Shown: piece after piece, positions 34,593 through 43,517 of the stretch
Layout: every line of letters begins with the position of its first letter
How positions within the stretch are numbered: the stretch's first letter is position 1
Assembly: GCF_900753045.1 (NCBI RefSeq)
Contig: NZ_CAADXO010000019.1
Location: 16,926 to 80,925, forward strand
DNA from: an uncultured Phascolarctobacterium sp.
GTDB lineage: Bacteria > Bacillota > Negativicutes > Acidaminococcales > Acidaminococcaceae
DNA: 64,000 nt
Direction: 5' to 3'
Program-made: the position numbers and the translations under genes
Notes under the pieces: generated by a model
The model's input: the letters and a program-made list of their open reading frames with translations, nothing else
Told to the model about the DNA's origin: nothing
Database searches by the model: none

Positions 34593-35363
34593 TTGAAAAT
34601 AGCCTTTTTGCATTTTGCATATTGCTGCGGACCGCAGGCAGATAATGCAAAGAAAATTTTACAGGGAATGAAGCTGGCGGCGCAGTATGGCGCAAGCTGG
34701 GTGCTGACGCCGGAAATGGCGTTGCAGGGGTATTATATGATGCGCAGCGATAAACAGTTTCAGCTTGCTTCGCTGCAGAATAAGCTTTTACAGGAGTTTA
34801 TGGAAGCTTGCAGCCGATACAAGCAAAGGTTGTTTTTGGGCTGTGGCTTTGTTGATGAAAAAACGCCGCGTAACAGCTGCGCAATTATTTCGCCGGACGG
34901 AACATATTATAATCGTCACGATAAAATGAAGGTTGTGCCATGGATAACAGAAAACTGGGCACATCCCGGAGAAAAATTTGAGGTTTGGAATTTAGATGGC
35001 ATTAATACCGGTGTTATGGTTTGTGCGGATGCGTATTTTGCCGAGCACGGAGAAAAAATTTCCGAGCAGGGAGCAGAGCTTGCTGTAGTTATTGCTGCCT
35101 GGCCGCCTGGAGGACATGGAGGACCGCCGGAGGAGGCGTGGAAGCGTTTAAGCCGTTCGGCTAACGGTATTCCTGTGCTTATCTGCAATCAGACTGGGAC
35201 GGAAGGCATGGACTGCAGCCATGCGCAAAGTGCAGTCCTCTGCAATGGTGAAGTGCTTTTTACCTATGAAGGACGTGAGGCAGTGCTGATTATAGATTTT
35301 GACGAAGAAAAGAAACAGGTTTTGTCTACAGAATTTGTAACAATAAATTTGACAGATGTTTAA
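34593..35363 (+). CDS. Nitrilase-superfamily carbon-nitrogen hydrolase (copy 2)
   Basis: A 256-residue paralogue of the enzyme at 27335, of identical length, with triad Glu41 (TPEMALQGY), Lys111 (RHDKMK) and Cys144 (VMVCADAYFAE). The start is TTG 34593 behind GAGAGAGG. It lies between receptor 2 and SBP3, 11 bp ahead of the latter. The repeated link of a nitrilase with a receptor/binding-protein set suggests it acts on the imported compound. Confidence 0.83.
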   Translation: MKIAFLHFAYCCGPQADNAKKILQGMKLAAQYGASWVLTPEMALQGYYMMRSDKQFQLASLQNKLLQEFMEACSRYKQRLFLGCGFVDEKTPRNSCAIISPDGTYYNRHDKMKVVPWITENWAHPGEKFEVWNLDGINTGVMVCADAYFAEHGEKISEQGAELAVVIAAWPPGGHGGPPEEAWKRLSRSANGIPVLICNQTGTEGMDCSHAQSAVLCNGEVLFTYEGREAVLIIDFDEEKKQVLSTEFVTINLTDV

Positions 35364-35374
35364 GGTGAATAACA

Positions 35375-36319
35375 GTGAAAAAATTAGCAGTATTTTTTAT
35401 TTGTGTAATTATAGCATGTTGCTCCTGTCTAGGCTGCGGCAACGATAAACCGGAAGGCAACGGAACGAGAGTAGTTAAGGATGCTAAGGGCTATGAGGTA
35501 AAGGTGCCTGCACATCCGATGCGGATAGTTTCCTTTTCTATAAGCTGTGATGAAATTTTGCTTGGTTTAGTGGAGCCGGAGCGTATAGCTTCTGTAAGCT
35601 ATCTTTGTGATGATGCAGGAATTTCGCATGTTGTAGAAAAAAGCAAGGCAGTTAAAGAGCGCATTAAGGGCACGCCAAGTGTAGAGCGTATCATGGCCTT
35701 GAAGCCAGACCTTGTCATTTTAGGCGACTGGTGGACACCGGACAGCATTCAGACTATCCGTGATATGGGAATCAGCGTATATGTTTATAAAACACCTTAT
35801 ACAGTAGCAGATATAAAAAATGCAGTTCGTGAGATTGCCGATGTTGTGGATGCTAAACAGCAAGGCGAAGCAATGATAAAGGAATATGATGCCAAAATCG
35901 CCAAGGCACAAGCTGTTATCAAGGCTGCTGACATCAAACAGCAGAAAAAGGTTGTTGTGATGTCAGGTCATGGTGTGATTGGCACTAAGGGCTCGCTTTT
36001 TGCCGATATCTGCAAATATGCGCAGGTTGATAACTGTATGGAGCAACTGCAGACAGGTCAGAATACCACAGTTTCCAAGGAATTTATCGTTCAATGTAAT
36101 CCTGATGTCATTATTATGCCGGGATGGAACGGTGCGCCTACTTATACTCTGGAAACAGAAAAGGAATTGCTCAATGACCAGTCTTTACAAAGCGTAAAAG
36201 CAATTCAAAATAAAAATATGGTAACGCTGTCCGGTCAGGATATGTATTGTGTGAGCCAATACGTTGCCGACAGTGTTTTGGCTATTGATAAGCTGGTGTA
36301 TCCTGAATATTTTAAGTAA
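35375..36319 (+). CDS. Periplasmic substrate-binding lipoprotein, SBP3
   Basis: A 314-residue BtuF-like lipoprotein with a GTG start and a cysteine-rich signal peptide (CVIIACCSCLGC); the likely lipidated Cys is in SCLGC. Subgroup A, with RIVSFSISCDEILLGL in the N-lobe and CVSQYVADSVLAIDKLVYPEYF at the end. It lies 11 bp after nitrilase 2 and 18 bp before CobN copy 2. Confidence 0.86.
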   Translation: MKKLAVFFICVIIACCSCLGCGNDKPEGNGTRVVKDAKGYEVKVPAHPMRIVSFSISCDEILLGLVEPERIASVSYLCDDAGISHVVEKSKAVKERIKGTPSVERIMALKPDLVILGDWWTPDSIQTIRDMGISVYVYKTPYTVADIKNAVREIADVVDAKQQGEAMIKEYDAKIAKAQAVIKAADIKQQKKVVVMSGHGVIGTKGSLFADICKYAQVDNCMEQLQTGQNTTVSKEFIVQCNPDVIIMPGWNGAPTYTLETEKELLNDQSLQSVKAIQNKNMVTLSGQDMYCVSQYVADSVLAIDKLVYPEYFK

Positions 36320-36337
36320 GCTGAGAGGAGCAGGGAG

Positions 36338-39300
36338 ATGGCAGAAATTATTTTTGTGACCAACATGGAACCCCATTATGTTGGTATGCGTGATGCTTTA
36401 AATACCATAGAGGACAAAGTAATCAGCAATGCTGTCGAAGTAATCCAAATCAACGACAGTGAGCAGTGGAACGGCTATTGGAAGCAAAAGCTGGAGGAGG
36501 CAAATTTTTTCTTTTGTACCTGGATGGGAACAGGCCTGAGCTGTGATTATCTGAAAAAAGCCTCTGCCTTTTTACAGCAGAAGAAGCTGCGTCATCTTTT
36601 TGATATCATTGACCCCGGTGATGATAAGATGGATTACGGCCTGCAGGAGGAGCAAGAGAGCCTGCTGAAGCAATATCTGGCCTGCGGAGGTCTGAAAAAT
36701 TATCAGAATCTGTGTTTGTATCTTGTTGCTGCCTTTACTCAGCAAAATACAGCTTATAAGCTGCCGGAACAGCTGCCCTGGTGTGGAATCTATCATCCTG
36801 AATTTAAGCATGAGTTTATTGAGCTTGATGAATATCTGGCAAAGCATTATGACAGCAGTAAGCCTACCGTGGGCTTTATTTTTTCGCGTGAGGATTGGCT
36901 TTGGCAACGGCTCGCTTATCAAAATGAGATTATCAGGGCAGTGGAAGCACAAAACTGTAATGTTATTGCTGTGTTCAGTACTACGATGCCGAACGAAAAG
37001 ACCGGTGCTGTTAGCCTGGCAACAGCTTTTGAAAAGTTTTTCTATAAAAATGGACAGCCTTGTATTGATGTGCTGATAAATCCGTTTGTTTTTTCGCTGA
37101 CTGTAACAGGCTTTTTGAAGCTGCAGGATTTGCAGCACCTGGGCGTGCCTGTGCTGCAGGTAGTAAATACCTATATGCCTTATAAGTGGTGGCAGCAGAG
37201 CATGGTCGGGCTGACACCGAATGAGGTTTCCTATGCCGTGTGCATGCCTGAATTTGACGGAGCCTTGCATTCTGTGCCGGTTTCCACCAATGAGGAACGT
37301 GAAGACGGTACGCATTACCGTATGCCGCTTACAGACCGCATTGACATGCTGGCAAGAAAGGCGCGCAAGCTTGCAGCTCTGCGTTATAAAAAGCCTTGTG
37401 ATAAAAAAATAGCGATAGTTTTTCATAATTATCCGCCGACCAATTCTAATATCGGCAGTGCTGCCAGTCTGGATTCGATTGAAAGCGTACGCCTGCTGTT
37501 GGAGAAAATGCAAAAGCAGGGCTACAGGCTGGATAATATACCGACAGACAGTCAGGCCTTTGTAAATGATATTACGGCGCATGCTACAAATGACAGACGC
37601 TTCATCTCGGAGGCTTTGTTGGAAAAGGCTGACGGTAAGCTGGAAAAGGTGGACTATAAAAGCTTTTATGAGCAGCTTCCTAAAAAAACACAGGAGCAGC
37701 TTTTGCGTGACTGGGGCGAAGCGCCGGGAGAAGTTTTCCGTTACGGCGACGTGCTGATTGTTCCCGGTATGCTCAACGGCAATGTTTTTATTACGGTTCA
37801 GCCTCCGCGCGGCTTTGGCGATGACCCTGGTAAGATATACCATTCGCCGGATTGCGCACCGACACATCATTATCCTGGCTTTTATCACTGGTTGCGTGAT
37901 ATCTGGGGCGCGGATGCTATGATTCACGTAGGAACGCACGGTAATCTGGAATGGCTGCCGGGAAAGGGTAATGCTATGAGCAATGCCTGCTATCCGGATA
38001 TCTGTACAGGTGATATCCCTAACATCTATCCCTATTGGATTACCTGTACCGGTGAAGGCATTCAGGCAAAACGCCGCAGTGCTGCCTGCCTGATAAGCTA
38101 TTTGTCCGCGCCGATGAGCGTTTCCGGTACATATGAAGAATTGGCGGCTTTGGAAAACCTGTTGGAGGAATATTGCCACTTCAAAAATGATGATGCTGCC
38201 GCCGCGGGTACGGACAGCATCAAGGAAATGATTCGCAGCAAAGCAGCAGAATGCAATCTTGATGAGGATGTTCCGGAAAGCGAAGCAGAGAATTTTGATG
38301 ATTATATCGGCAAGCTGCACAACTTTATTACGGATTTAAAGAATATGCAGATCAGTACAGGCCTACATGTTTTGGGAGTGCCTCCGGAGGGAGAAGAGCT
38401 GCTAGAATATCTGCTGGCATTGACGAAGCTGGATAACGGCAAGGTGCCGTCGTTGATGAAAAACCTTGCTGCTATGCATGGGCATGATTACTATGAGCTG
38501 ATGGAGCACAGCGAGCAGATGCTGGCTGATGGCAGCATGACCTATGGTATGCTGTTGGACAAAATACGCGAGCAGGCAAGAGAAGCTATCTTGATTTTGC
38601 AAAAGAATTCCTTCGATGCTGCTAAAATTGAAGAAGTATTTACCTTATCTTGGGCGAAAGACTTGCAAGGGGAAATGCGGGATAAGCTGCTGCAATCTGT
38701 GACGTATATCTGCGAGCATATTGCCCCAAGTCTGCTTATGACTACATTGGAGCAGGAAAATACTTTAAACGCATTAAATGGCAAATATATTGACCCTTGT
38801 CCCAGCGGTGCGCCTACAAGCGGTGGCGCTGATTTGCTGCCTACGGGACGCAATTTTTACAGTATCGACCCGCGCTGCCTGCCGACGAAGCCTGCTTGGG
38901 AAATAGGTAAGCAGATGGCCGAGGATGTTATCGGCAGATTCATAGAAGAAGAAGGACGTTATCCGGAAAGTGTCGGTATAATTTTGTGGGCTACGAGTAA
39001 TTTGCGTAATCACGGACAATGCGTTGCCGAATTTTTATATCTGATGGGCTTGCGCCCGGTATGGCAGCCGGGAAGCCAACGTGTCATTGATTTGGAGGTT
39101 ATTCCTTTGGAGGAACTGCAGCGTCCGCGTGTAGACGTAACAGGACGCATCAGCGGTCTATTTAGGGACAGTATGCCCGGAAGTGTCATCTGGCTGGATG
39201 ATGCTGCGCAGAGAATAGCATCGTTGGATGAGTCTACGGAGATGAATTTTGTGCGTAAGCATGTACTGGAGGAAGCAGGCGAGCTGGAAAAATCAGGCTT

Positions 39301-40054
39301 GGATAAGCAGGCGGCCTGGCGACAGGCATCATATCGCGTGTTCGGCGACCCTCCGGGAGCACATGGCGCTGGTACAGGCGCTGTTTTAGAAGCGAAAAAT
39401 TGGGAAACGATTGATGATATTGCCGCAGTATATACCAGATGGGGTGCACATGCTTATGGTAAGGGCAGTGAAGGCACCTATATGCCGGAGGGCTTCAAAA
39501 AGCGTATGGCGCAGATAGATATTACGGTGCAAAATGTTGACCACAGGGAATCTTCGATGCTCAGCGGTGATGATTATAATAATTATCGTGGCGGTATGAT
39601 TGCAGCGGTTCGAAGCTATAAGGGAAGTATGCCGCGAAATTATGTCAGCGACAGCTCTGACAGAAGCAAGGTACAGCTGCGCAGTCTTACAGAAGAGCTG
39701 AAGCGCTGGTTTCGCGGCGAGGCGATGAATCCCAAATATATCGCAGGCATGAAAAAGCATGGCTATAAGGGTGCCGGCGATTTGGCGACGTATGTTGCCG
39801 TAAGCTACCAGTGGGATGTAACCAGCGATATTATGGAAGACTGGATGTATGAAAAATATGCGGCCAAGTATGCCTTGGATAAGGATATGCAGCAATGGAT
39901 GCAGGAGGTAAATCCGTGGGCACTGCACCGTATTACAGAAGTTTTGCTGGAGGCAGAGCAGCGTGGTATGTGGCAGGCTAAGCCGGAAACAAAGCAGGCC
40001 TTGCAGGAGCTGTTTTTGTCGATGGAGGGCGAGCTTGAAGAACGGGGAGAGTAA
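36338..40054 (+). CDS. CobN/ChlH-family chelatase large subunit (copy 2)
   Basis: A 1238-residue paralogue with the core motif HVGTHGNLEWLPGK (His530 and His534, the same positions as in the other copies). After GEGIQAKRRSAACL it reads ISYLSAP, as in the magnesium-chelatase subunits ChlH/BchH, rather than the His-Leu form of CobN. The second half keeps GAPTSGGADLLPTGRNF and RPRVDVTGRISGLFRD. It shares an operon with receptor 2, nitrilase 2 and SBP3 and is closer to copy 3 than to copy 1. Metal and direction of catalysis are unknown. Confidence 0.9.
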   Translation: MAEIIFVTNMEPHYVGMRDALNTIEDKVISNAVEVIQINDSEQWNGYWKQKLEEANFFFCTWMGTGLSCDYLKKASAFLQQKKLRHLFDIIDPGDDKMDYGLQEEQESLLKQYLACGGLKNYQNLCLYLVAAFTQQNTAYKLPEQLPWCGIYHPEFKHEFIELDEYLAKHYDSSKPTVGFIFSREDWLWQRLAYQNEIIRAVEAQNCNVIAVFSTTMPNEKTGAVSLATAFEKFFYKNGQPCIDVLINPFVFSLTVTGFLKLQDLQHLGVPVLQVVNTYMPYKWWQQSMVGLTPNEVSYAVCMPEFDGALHSVPVSTNEEREDGTHYRMPLTDRIDMLARKARKLAALRYKKPCDKKIAIVFHNYPPTNSNIGSAASLDSIESVRLLLEKMQKQGYRLDNIPTDSQAFVNDITAHATNDRRFISEALLEKADGKLEKVDYKSFYEQLPKKTQEQLLRDWGEAPGEVFRYGDVLIVPGMLNGNVFITVQPPRGFGDDPGKIYHSPDCAPTHHYPGFYHWLRDIWGADAMIHVGTHGNLEWLPGKGNAMSNACYPDICTGDIPNIYPYWITCTGEGIQAKRRSAACLISYLSAPMSVSGTYEELAALENLLEEYCHFKNDDAAAAGTDSIKEMIRSKAAECNLDEDVPESEAENFDDYIGKLHNFITDLKNMQISTGLHVLGVPPEGEELLEYLLALTKLDNGKVPSLMKNLAAMHGHDYYELMEHSEQMLADGSMTYGMLLDKIREQAREAILILQKNSFDAAKIEEVFTLSWAKDLQGEMRDKLLQSVTYICEHIAPSLLMTTLEQENTLNALNGKYIDPCPSGAPTSGGADLLPTGRNFYSIDPRCLPTKPAWEIGKQMAEDVIGRFIEEEGRYPESVGIILWATSNLRNHGQCVAEFLYLMGLRPVWQPGSQRVIDLEVIPLEELQRPRVDVTGRISGLFRDSMPGSVIWLDDAAQRIASLDESTEMNFVRKHVLEEAGELEKSGLDKQAAWRQASYRVFGDPPGAHGAGTGAVLEAKNWETIDDIAAVYTRWGAHAYGKGSEGTYMPEGFKKRMAQIDITVQNVDHRESSMLSGDDYNNYRGGMIAAVRSYKGSMPRNYVSDSSDRSKVQLRSLTEELKRWFRGEAMNPKYIAGMKKHGYKGAGDLATYVAVSYQWDVTSDIMEDWMYEKYAAKYALDKDMQQWMQEVNPWALHRITEVLLEAEQRGMWQAKPETKQALQELFLSMEGELEERGE

Positions 40055-40062
40055 TTTTTCTC

Positions 40063-40093
40063 TTGACTGTATGAACAGTATATAGTTTATACT
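40063..40093 (+). promoter_or_regulatory. MerR-type promoter/operator 5 (receptor 3)
   Basis: TTGACT (40063-40068), 19-bp spacer with ACTGTAT...ATATAGT half-sites, TATACT (40088-40093). Confidence 0.85.
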
Positions 40094-40121
40094 TGCATAT
40101 GTTATTTGATGAAAATGAATT

Positions 40122-40155
40122 GCAGATAAACTGTGTTGCCTAAAGGATTATCTGC
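40122..40155 (+). other. Leader hairpin of receptor 3
   Basis: GCAGATAA (40122-40129) pairs perfectly with TTATCTGC (40148-40155) in the untranslated leader. Just after it ATG 40163 opens an eight-codon frame whose TGA (40184-40186) overlaps the receptor ATG as TGATG, which could couple translation. Confidence 0.4.
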
Positions 40156-40185
40156 GAAAAGTATGAGTAAAGGATGTGCGAATTG

Positions 40186-42156
40186 ATGAAAGTTGTTAAG
40201 GGATTGAGCAGTGCAGTGCTTTTGACATTGCTTTTGGGCAGTGCGTCAGCTGTTTATGCTGATGAAACGCCGGAGTATATGCTGGGAGAATTGGTTGTAA
40301 CTGCAACCAGAACACCGGTAGAAGAGTTTAAAGCTAATGCTAATATCAGCGTAGTTACCAGAGATACTATTGAGAAAAATCATTATTCTAATGTTCAGGA
40401 TGCATTGAGAGATATTCCGGGCGTTACCATTGCTGGCTATGGTAATACCGGTGAAGTATATAGTTCAAACAGTTTAATCTTAAATGGTAGTGATAAGGTT
40501 GTAGTTTTGATTGATGGTGTACGTGCAAATATCAATGGTAGTTCTAGCACCTATGGTAAAATGGCTACATCTGAATTATCCAATATGGATTCTATTGAGC
40601 GTATTGAGGTTTTAAAAAGCTCTGCTTCTACTTTATATGGCGCTGATGCAGCTGGCGGTGTTATTAACATTATTACAAGAAAAGCTACTGAAAATGGCGT
40701 ATCTACCAAATTGGCAGCAGCAACTGGCAGTTATGGTAAGGAACGCTACAACTTGACTCATAGAGGTAATGCTGATGGTTTCTATTGGGATTTGGCATTA
40801 CAAAAGAAGATTTCCGGAAACTTTAAAGATGGTTGGAACAGAGAGATTCCTGAGCACTTGAATTCCGAAAACAATATGCTCAAGATTGGCAAGAAATTTG
40901 ATGATAATGCTGATATTAACGTAACATATCAGACTTATAAGGCTGATTATCTGCGTCCTACTGGTGGTTGGAATACAGTAGCGATGAACAAAGCACATAA
41001 TCAGTATAATACCGGCACAAAAAATAATAGCAAACTGAATATTGTTTACACCCAAAAGATGAGTGATAAGGTTACTAATCAGCTGGCATTATACAGAAAT
41101 AAACACGTTGCTGATGAAATTACCTGGAAAAATCCTGGTAAAGCAAACGCTTCAATTCAGCCGTACGTTTATCATTACAGTGCTATTGGCTTAAGTGATC
41201 AAGTTACAGTAAAGGCTAATGATAAGCATACGATTGTTGGTGGCTTTGAATGGTATAAAGATAAAGTTGATAATTACATGACTAGTGCTTCCAGTAAATA
41301 CAGCGATAAGAGCACTACCAATAAAGCAATTTATATTAATGATGAGTTTGCTTTAACCGATACATGGAGTTTGTCCTATGGTGTGCGTTATAATGACGAT
41401 TCCAACTATGGCTCTAAATGGTTGCCAAGCATTGTTTTAGGTAATACTCCGAATGATAAGCTGAACTATTATTTGGGCTTTAAAAAATTCTTTGTAGCTC
41501 CTTATCCGTCTCAATTATATGGTCAATATGGTACACCTGATTTGAATCCGGAAACTGGTTCAGCGTTTGAGGGTGGCATAAATTATCGCTTTGATCCGAC
41601 CTTTGTAAGCAGTGTACATGTTTTCAGACGCGATATGAATGATACCATTAACTATGATTCAGGCACTAAGAAATATTTGAACTCTGGTGAGGAAGTTGCT
41701 ACTGGTTTTGATGTTCAGATACGCAAGGCTTTTGACAGCCATCTGTCTACGAATGTTGGTTATACCTATACTTATATTAAACCGACTGCTCCTAATAAAA
41801 ACCCGAACAGCGATGGCAGAGTTCCGCGTAGTGCGTGGAACATTGGCGTAAGCTATGATCTGGAAAAATTTAGTGCTAATCTGGCTGCTCGTGGCACCAT
41901 TGCAAAGCAAGGTGGTTTTGCCAAAACCTATGGTGATAATACCTCTGCTGAAGCAAGTTCCTATCATACCTATTGGGTATTTGATTTAGGCATGAACTAT
42001 AAACCGTCTAAGGTTATTAATATTTACGCAAAATGCAATAACCTCTTTGACAGACTTTATACTGAGCAAAGAGCCTGCTTGTTGCCTGAAACCGGCACCT
42101 CTTGGTATTCTGCACCGGGCAGAAACTTTGAGGTCGGCGTAGAATACACCTTCTAA
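40186..42156 (+). CDS. TonB-dependent receptor, BtuB-like (receptor 3)
   Basis: A 656-residue receptor with signal peptide (MKVVKGLSSAVLLTLLLG...VYA), TonB box GELVVTATR, plug motifs VVTRDTIEKNHYSNVQDALRDI, VLIDGVRANINGS and RIEVLKSSASTLYGADAAGGV, and a barrel ending EYTF. ATG 40186 is preferred over ATG 40174 because it begins the basic signal-peptide N-region. Its coding sequence is visibly AT-richer (many TTA, AAT, GAT codons) than the flanking CobN genes. It is closest in plug sequence to receptors 2 and 4. Confidence 0.9.
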   Translation: MKVVKGLSSAVLLTLLLGSASAVYADETPEYMLGELVVTATRTPVEEFKANANISVVTRDTIEKNHYSNVQDALRDIPGVTIAGYGNTGEVYSSNSLILNGSDKVVVLIDGVRANINGSSSTYGKMATSELSNMDSIERIEVLKSSASTLYGADAAGGVINIITRKATENGVSTKLAAATGSYGKERYNLTHRGNADGFYWDLALQKKISGNFKDGWNREIPEHLNSENNMLKIGKKFDDNADINVTYQTYKADYLRPTGGWNTVAMNKAHNQYNTGTKNNSKLNIVYTQKMSDKVTNQLALYRNKHVADEITWKNPGKANASIQPYVYHYSAIGLSDQVTVKANDKHTIVGGFEWYKDKVDNYMTSASSKYSDKSTTNKAIYINDEFALTDTWSLSYGVRYNDDSNYGSKWLPSIVLGNTPNDKLNYYLGFKKFFVAPYPSQLYGQYGTPDLNPETGSAFEGGINYRFDPTFVSSVHVFRRDMNDTINYDSGTKKYLNSGEEVATGFDVQIRKAFDSHLSTNVGYTYTYIKPTAPNKNPNSDGRVPRSAWNIGVSYDLEKFSANLAARGTIAKQGGFAKTYGDNTSAEASSYHTYWVFDLGMNYKPSKVINIYAKCNNLFDRLYTEQRACLLPETGTSWYSAPGRNFEVGVEYTF

Positions 42157-42197
42157 TCAGCCCCTAACCTTATTCATATACACTTAACTCCTTGGAG

Positions 42198-42233
42198 AAA
42201 GGCGGAGCAGAGCAAAATCTGTTCTGCCTTTTT
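42198..42233 (+). terminator. Terminator after receptor 3
   Basis: A 14-bp stem (42198-42211 with 42218-42231, two G-T pairs) around GCAAAA-type loop, followed by Ts. Confidence 0.85.
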
Positions 42234-42325
42234 CATATGCCAAACTGCTATAACTTGCTTATGTAGAAAGCCGCTGTTCGTGCTATAATAGCTATACTGA
42301 GGAAAACACAAAGGATGAAGAAAAT

Positions 42326-43285
42326 ATGCCAAAACAAAAATATCAAAAGTTCATAACAGCACTGATGCTGTGCCTGAGCCTGCTTTTAATAGTTGTAGGC
42401 TGCAGCAGAGAAGCTGCGCAGAAATCGAACAGTACTGCTGCCTATACTGTTACGGATTCGCAGGGGCATAAGCTGTATTTTAAAGAAAAGCCCCAGCGCA
42501 TTATATCTATGTCGATAAGCACGGATGAAATCCTCATTGACCTTGTAGCAAGCAGCCGCATTGCTGCCTTCTCACGTCTGGTGGATGACCCGGGGATATC
42601 CAATGTTGTGGAGCGGGCGCAAAGTGTGGGCAGCAGAGTGGATGGACAAAGCTCGGAAGCCATTATGGCGCTGCACCCGGATTTGATATTGATACCGGAT
42701 TTTGTTAAGTCGGAGGTGATTCAGTCGCTGCGCGATATGAACCTGCAGGTTTATGTTTATAAAACACCCAAAAGCTTTGAAGATGTGCGCCAGTGCATAC
42801 GCCTCTTGGGCGAGGCTGTGGGCGAAAAGGAACGTGGTGAGATGATGGTTACTGCGATGAATGAGCATCTGAAGAAGGTGCAGGCCAAGATTGGCGACAT
42901 TCCTAAGGAAAAACAGAAGCGTATAGTTTTTATGCGTAGCAACGGTGCTTATTACAGTCCGGAGGCTTCGTTTAACGATGTCTGCAGATATGCGCAGGTG
43001 CGCAATGCTTTGGAGGAGCTGCATTACGATAAACCCGGCATTGTTAATCAGGAGGCAGTGGTCCAGCTGAACCCGGAGGTGTTTTTGCTCGCAGGCTGGA
43101 ATTATGACGGCCAGCATGATCCGAAGCAGATGGAGGAGGAGCTGTTGAACAATCCCGGTTATCAAACTACGGATGCAGTGAAAAACAAAAAAGTTTATAC
43201 AGTTCCGGCGAAGCATGTGCTGTCCGTATCGCAGTATATTGTCAACGCTGTGGAGGATTTGGCGGACGCTGTATATAAAAACTAA
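42326..43285 (+). CDS. Periplasmic substrate-binding lipoprotein, SBP4
   Basis: A 319-residue lipoprotein with lipobox VVGC and the BtuF/FhuD fold; subgroup A (RIISMSISTDEILIDL; SVSQYIVNAVEDLADAVY at the end). It follows receptor 3 after a terminator and has no MerR-type promoter of its own; TATAAT at about 42284 may be a separate weak -10. Expression probably depends on readthrough or that promoter. Confidence 0.86.
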   Translation: MPKQKYQKFITALMLCLSLLLIVVGCSREAAQKSNSTAAYTVTDSQGHKLYFKEKPQRIISMSISTDEILIDLVASSRIAAFSRLVDDPGISNVVERAQSVGSRVDGQSSEAIMALHPDLILIPDFVKSEVIQSLRDMNLQVYVYKTPKSFEDVRQCIRLLGEAVGEKERGEMMVTAMNEHLKKVQAKIGDIPKEKQKRIVFMRSNGAYYSPEASFNDVCRYAQVRNALEELHYDKPGIVNQEAVVQLNPEVFLLAGWNYDGQHDPKQMEEELLNNPGYQTTDAVKNKKVYTVPAKHVLSVSQYIVNAVEDLADAVYKN

Positions 43286-43299
43286 AATTATCTGTGTTG

Positions 43300-43335
43300 T
43301 CGGTGAGAAGCGATATGCTGCTTGCCGATTTTTTT
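43300..43335 (+). terminator. Terminator after SBP4
   Basis: TCGGTGAGAAGC (43300-43311) pairs with GCTGCTTGCCGA (43317-43328), one mismatch and two G-T pairs, followed by seven Ts. Confidence 0.75.
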
Positions 43336-43345
43336 ACGCAAGAAT

Positions 43346-43412
43346 GGAATAATTCTTAAAAAGTGAAAAACTAAAATAAAAATACTTGACTATATGATTA
43401 CTATATCGTTTA
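43346..43412 (+). repeat. Duplicated promoter region, copy A1
   Basis: About 67 bp upstream of receptor 4 (GGAATAATTCTTAAAAAG through the MerR-type promoter to TCGTTTA) closely match 45470-45534 upstream of receptor 5. Confidence 0.7.
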
Positions 43413-43416
43413 TGAT
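43386..43416 (+). promoter_or_regulatory. MerR-type promoter/operator 6 (receptor 4)
   Basis: TTGACT (43386-43391), 19-bp spacer ATATGATTACTATATCGTT, TATGAT (43411-43416). Confidence 0.85.
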
Positions 43417-43517
43417 AACTCATGTTTCAATAGATAGCACAGGACTATGAAAGACTAGCTGTGTTTGTACGTGAACAAAAACTAAACCGATGATTATGAA
43501 AGGATTGAAAATCAACA

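Noticed and set aside
36572..38320. Long minus-strand open frame of over 580 codons inside CobN copy 2
   Set aside because: It mirrors the codon pattern of the real gene, has no Shine-Dalgarno and gives a His/Ile/Arg-rich product without recognisable motifs. The similar long antisense frames in murD, murC, the other CobN copies and receptor 2 are shadows too.
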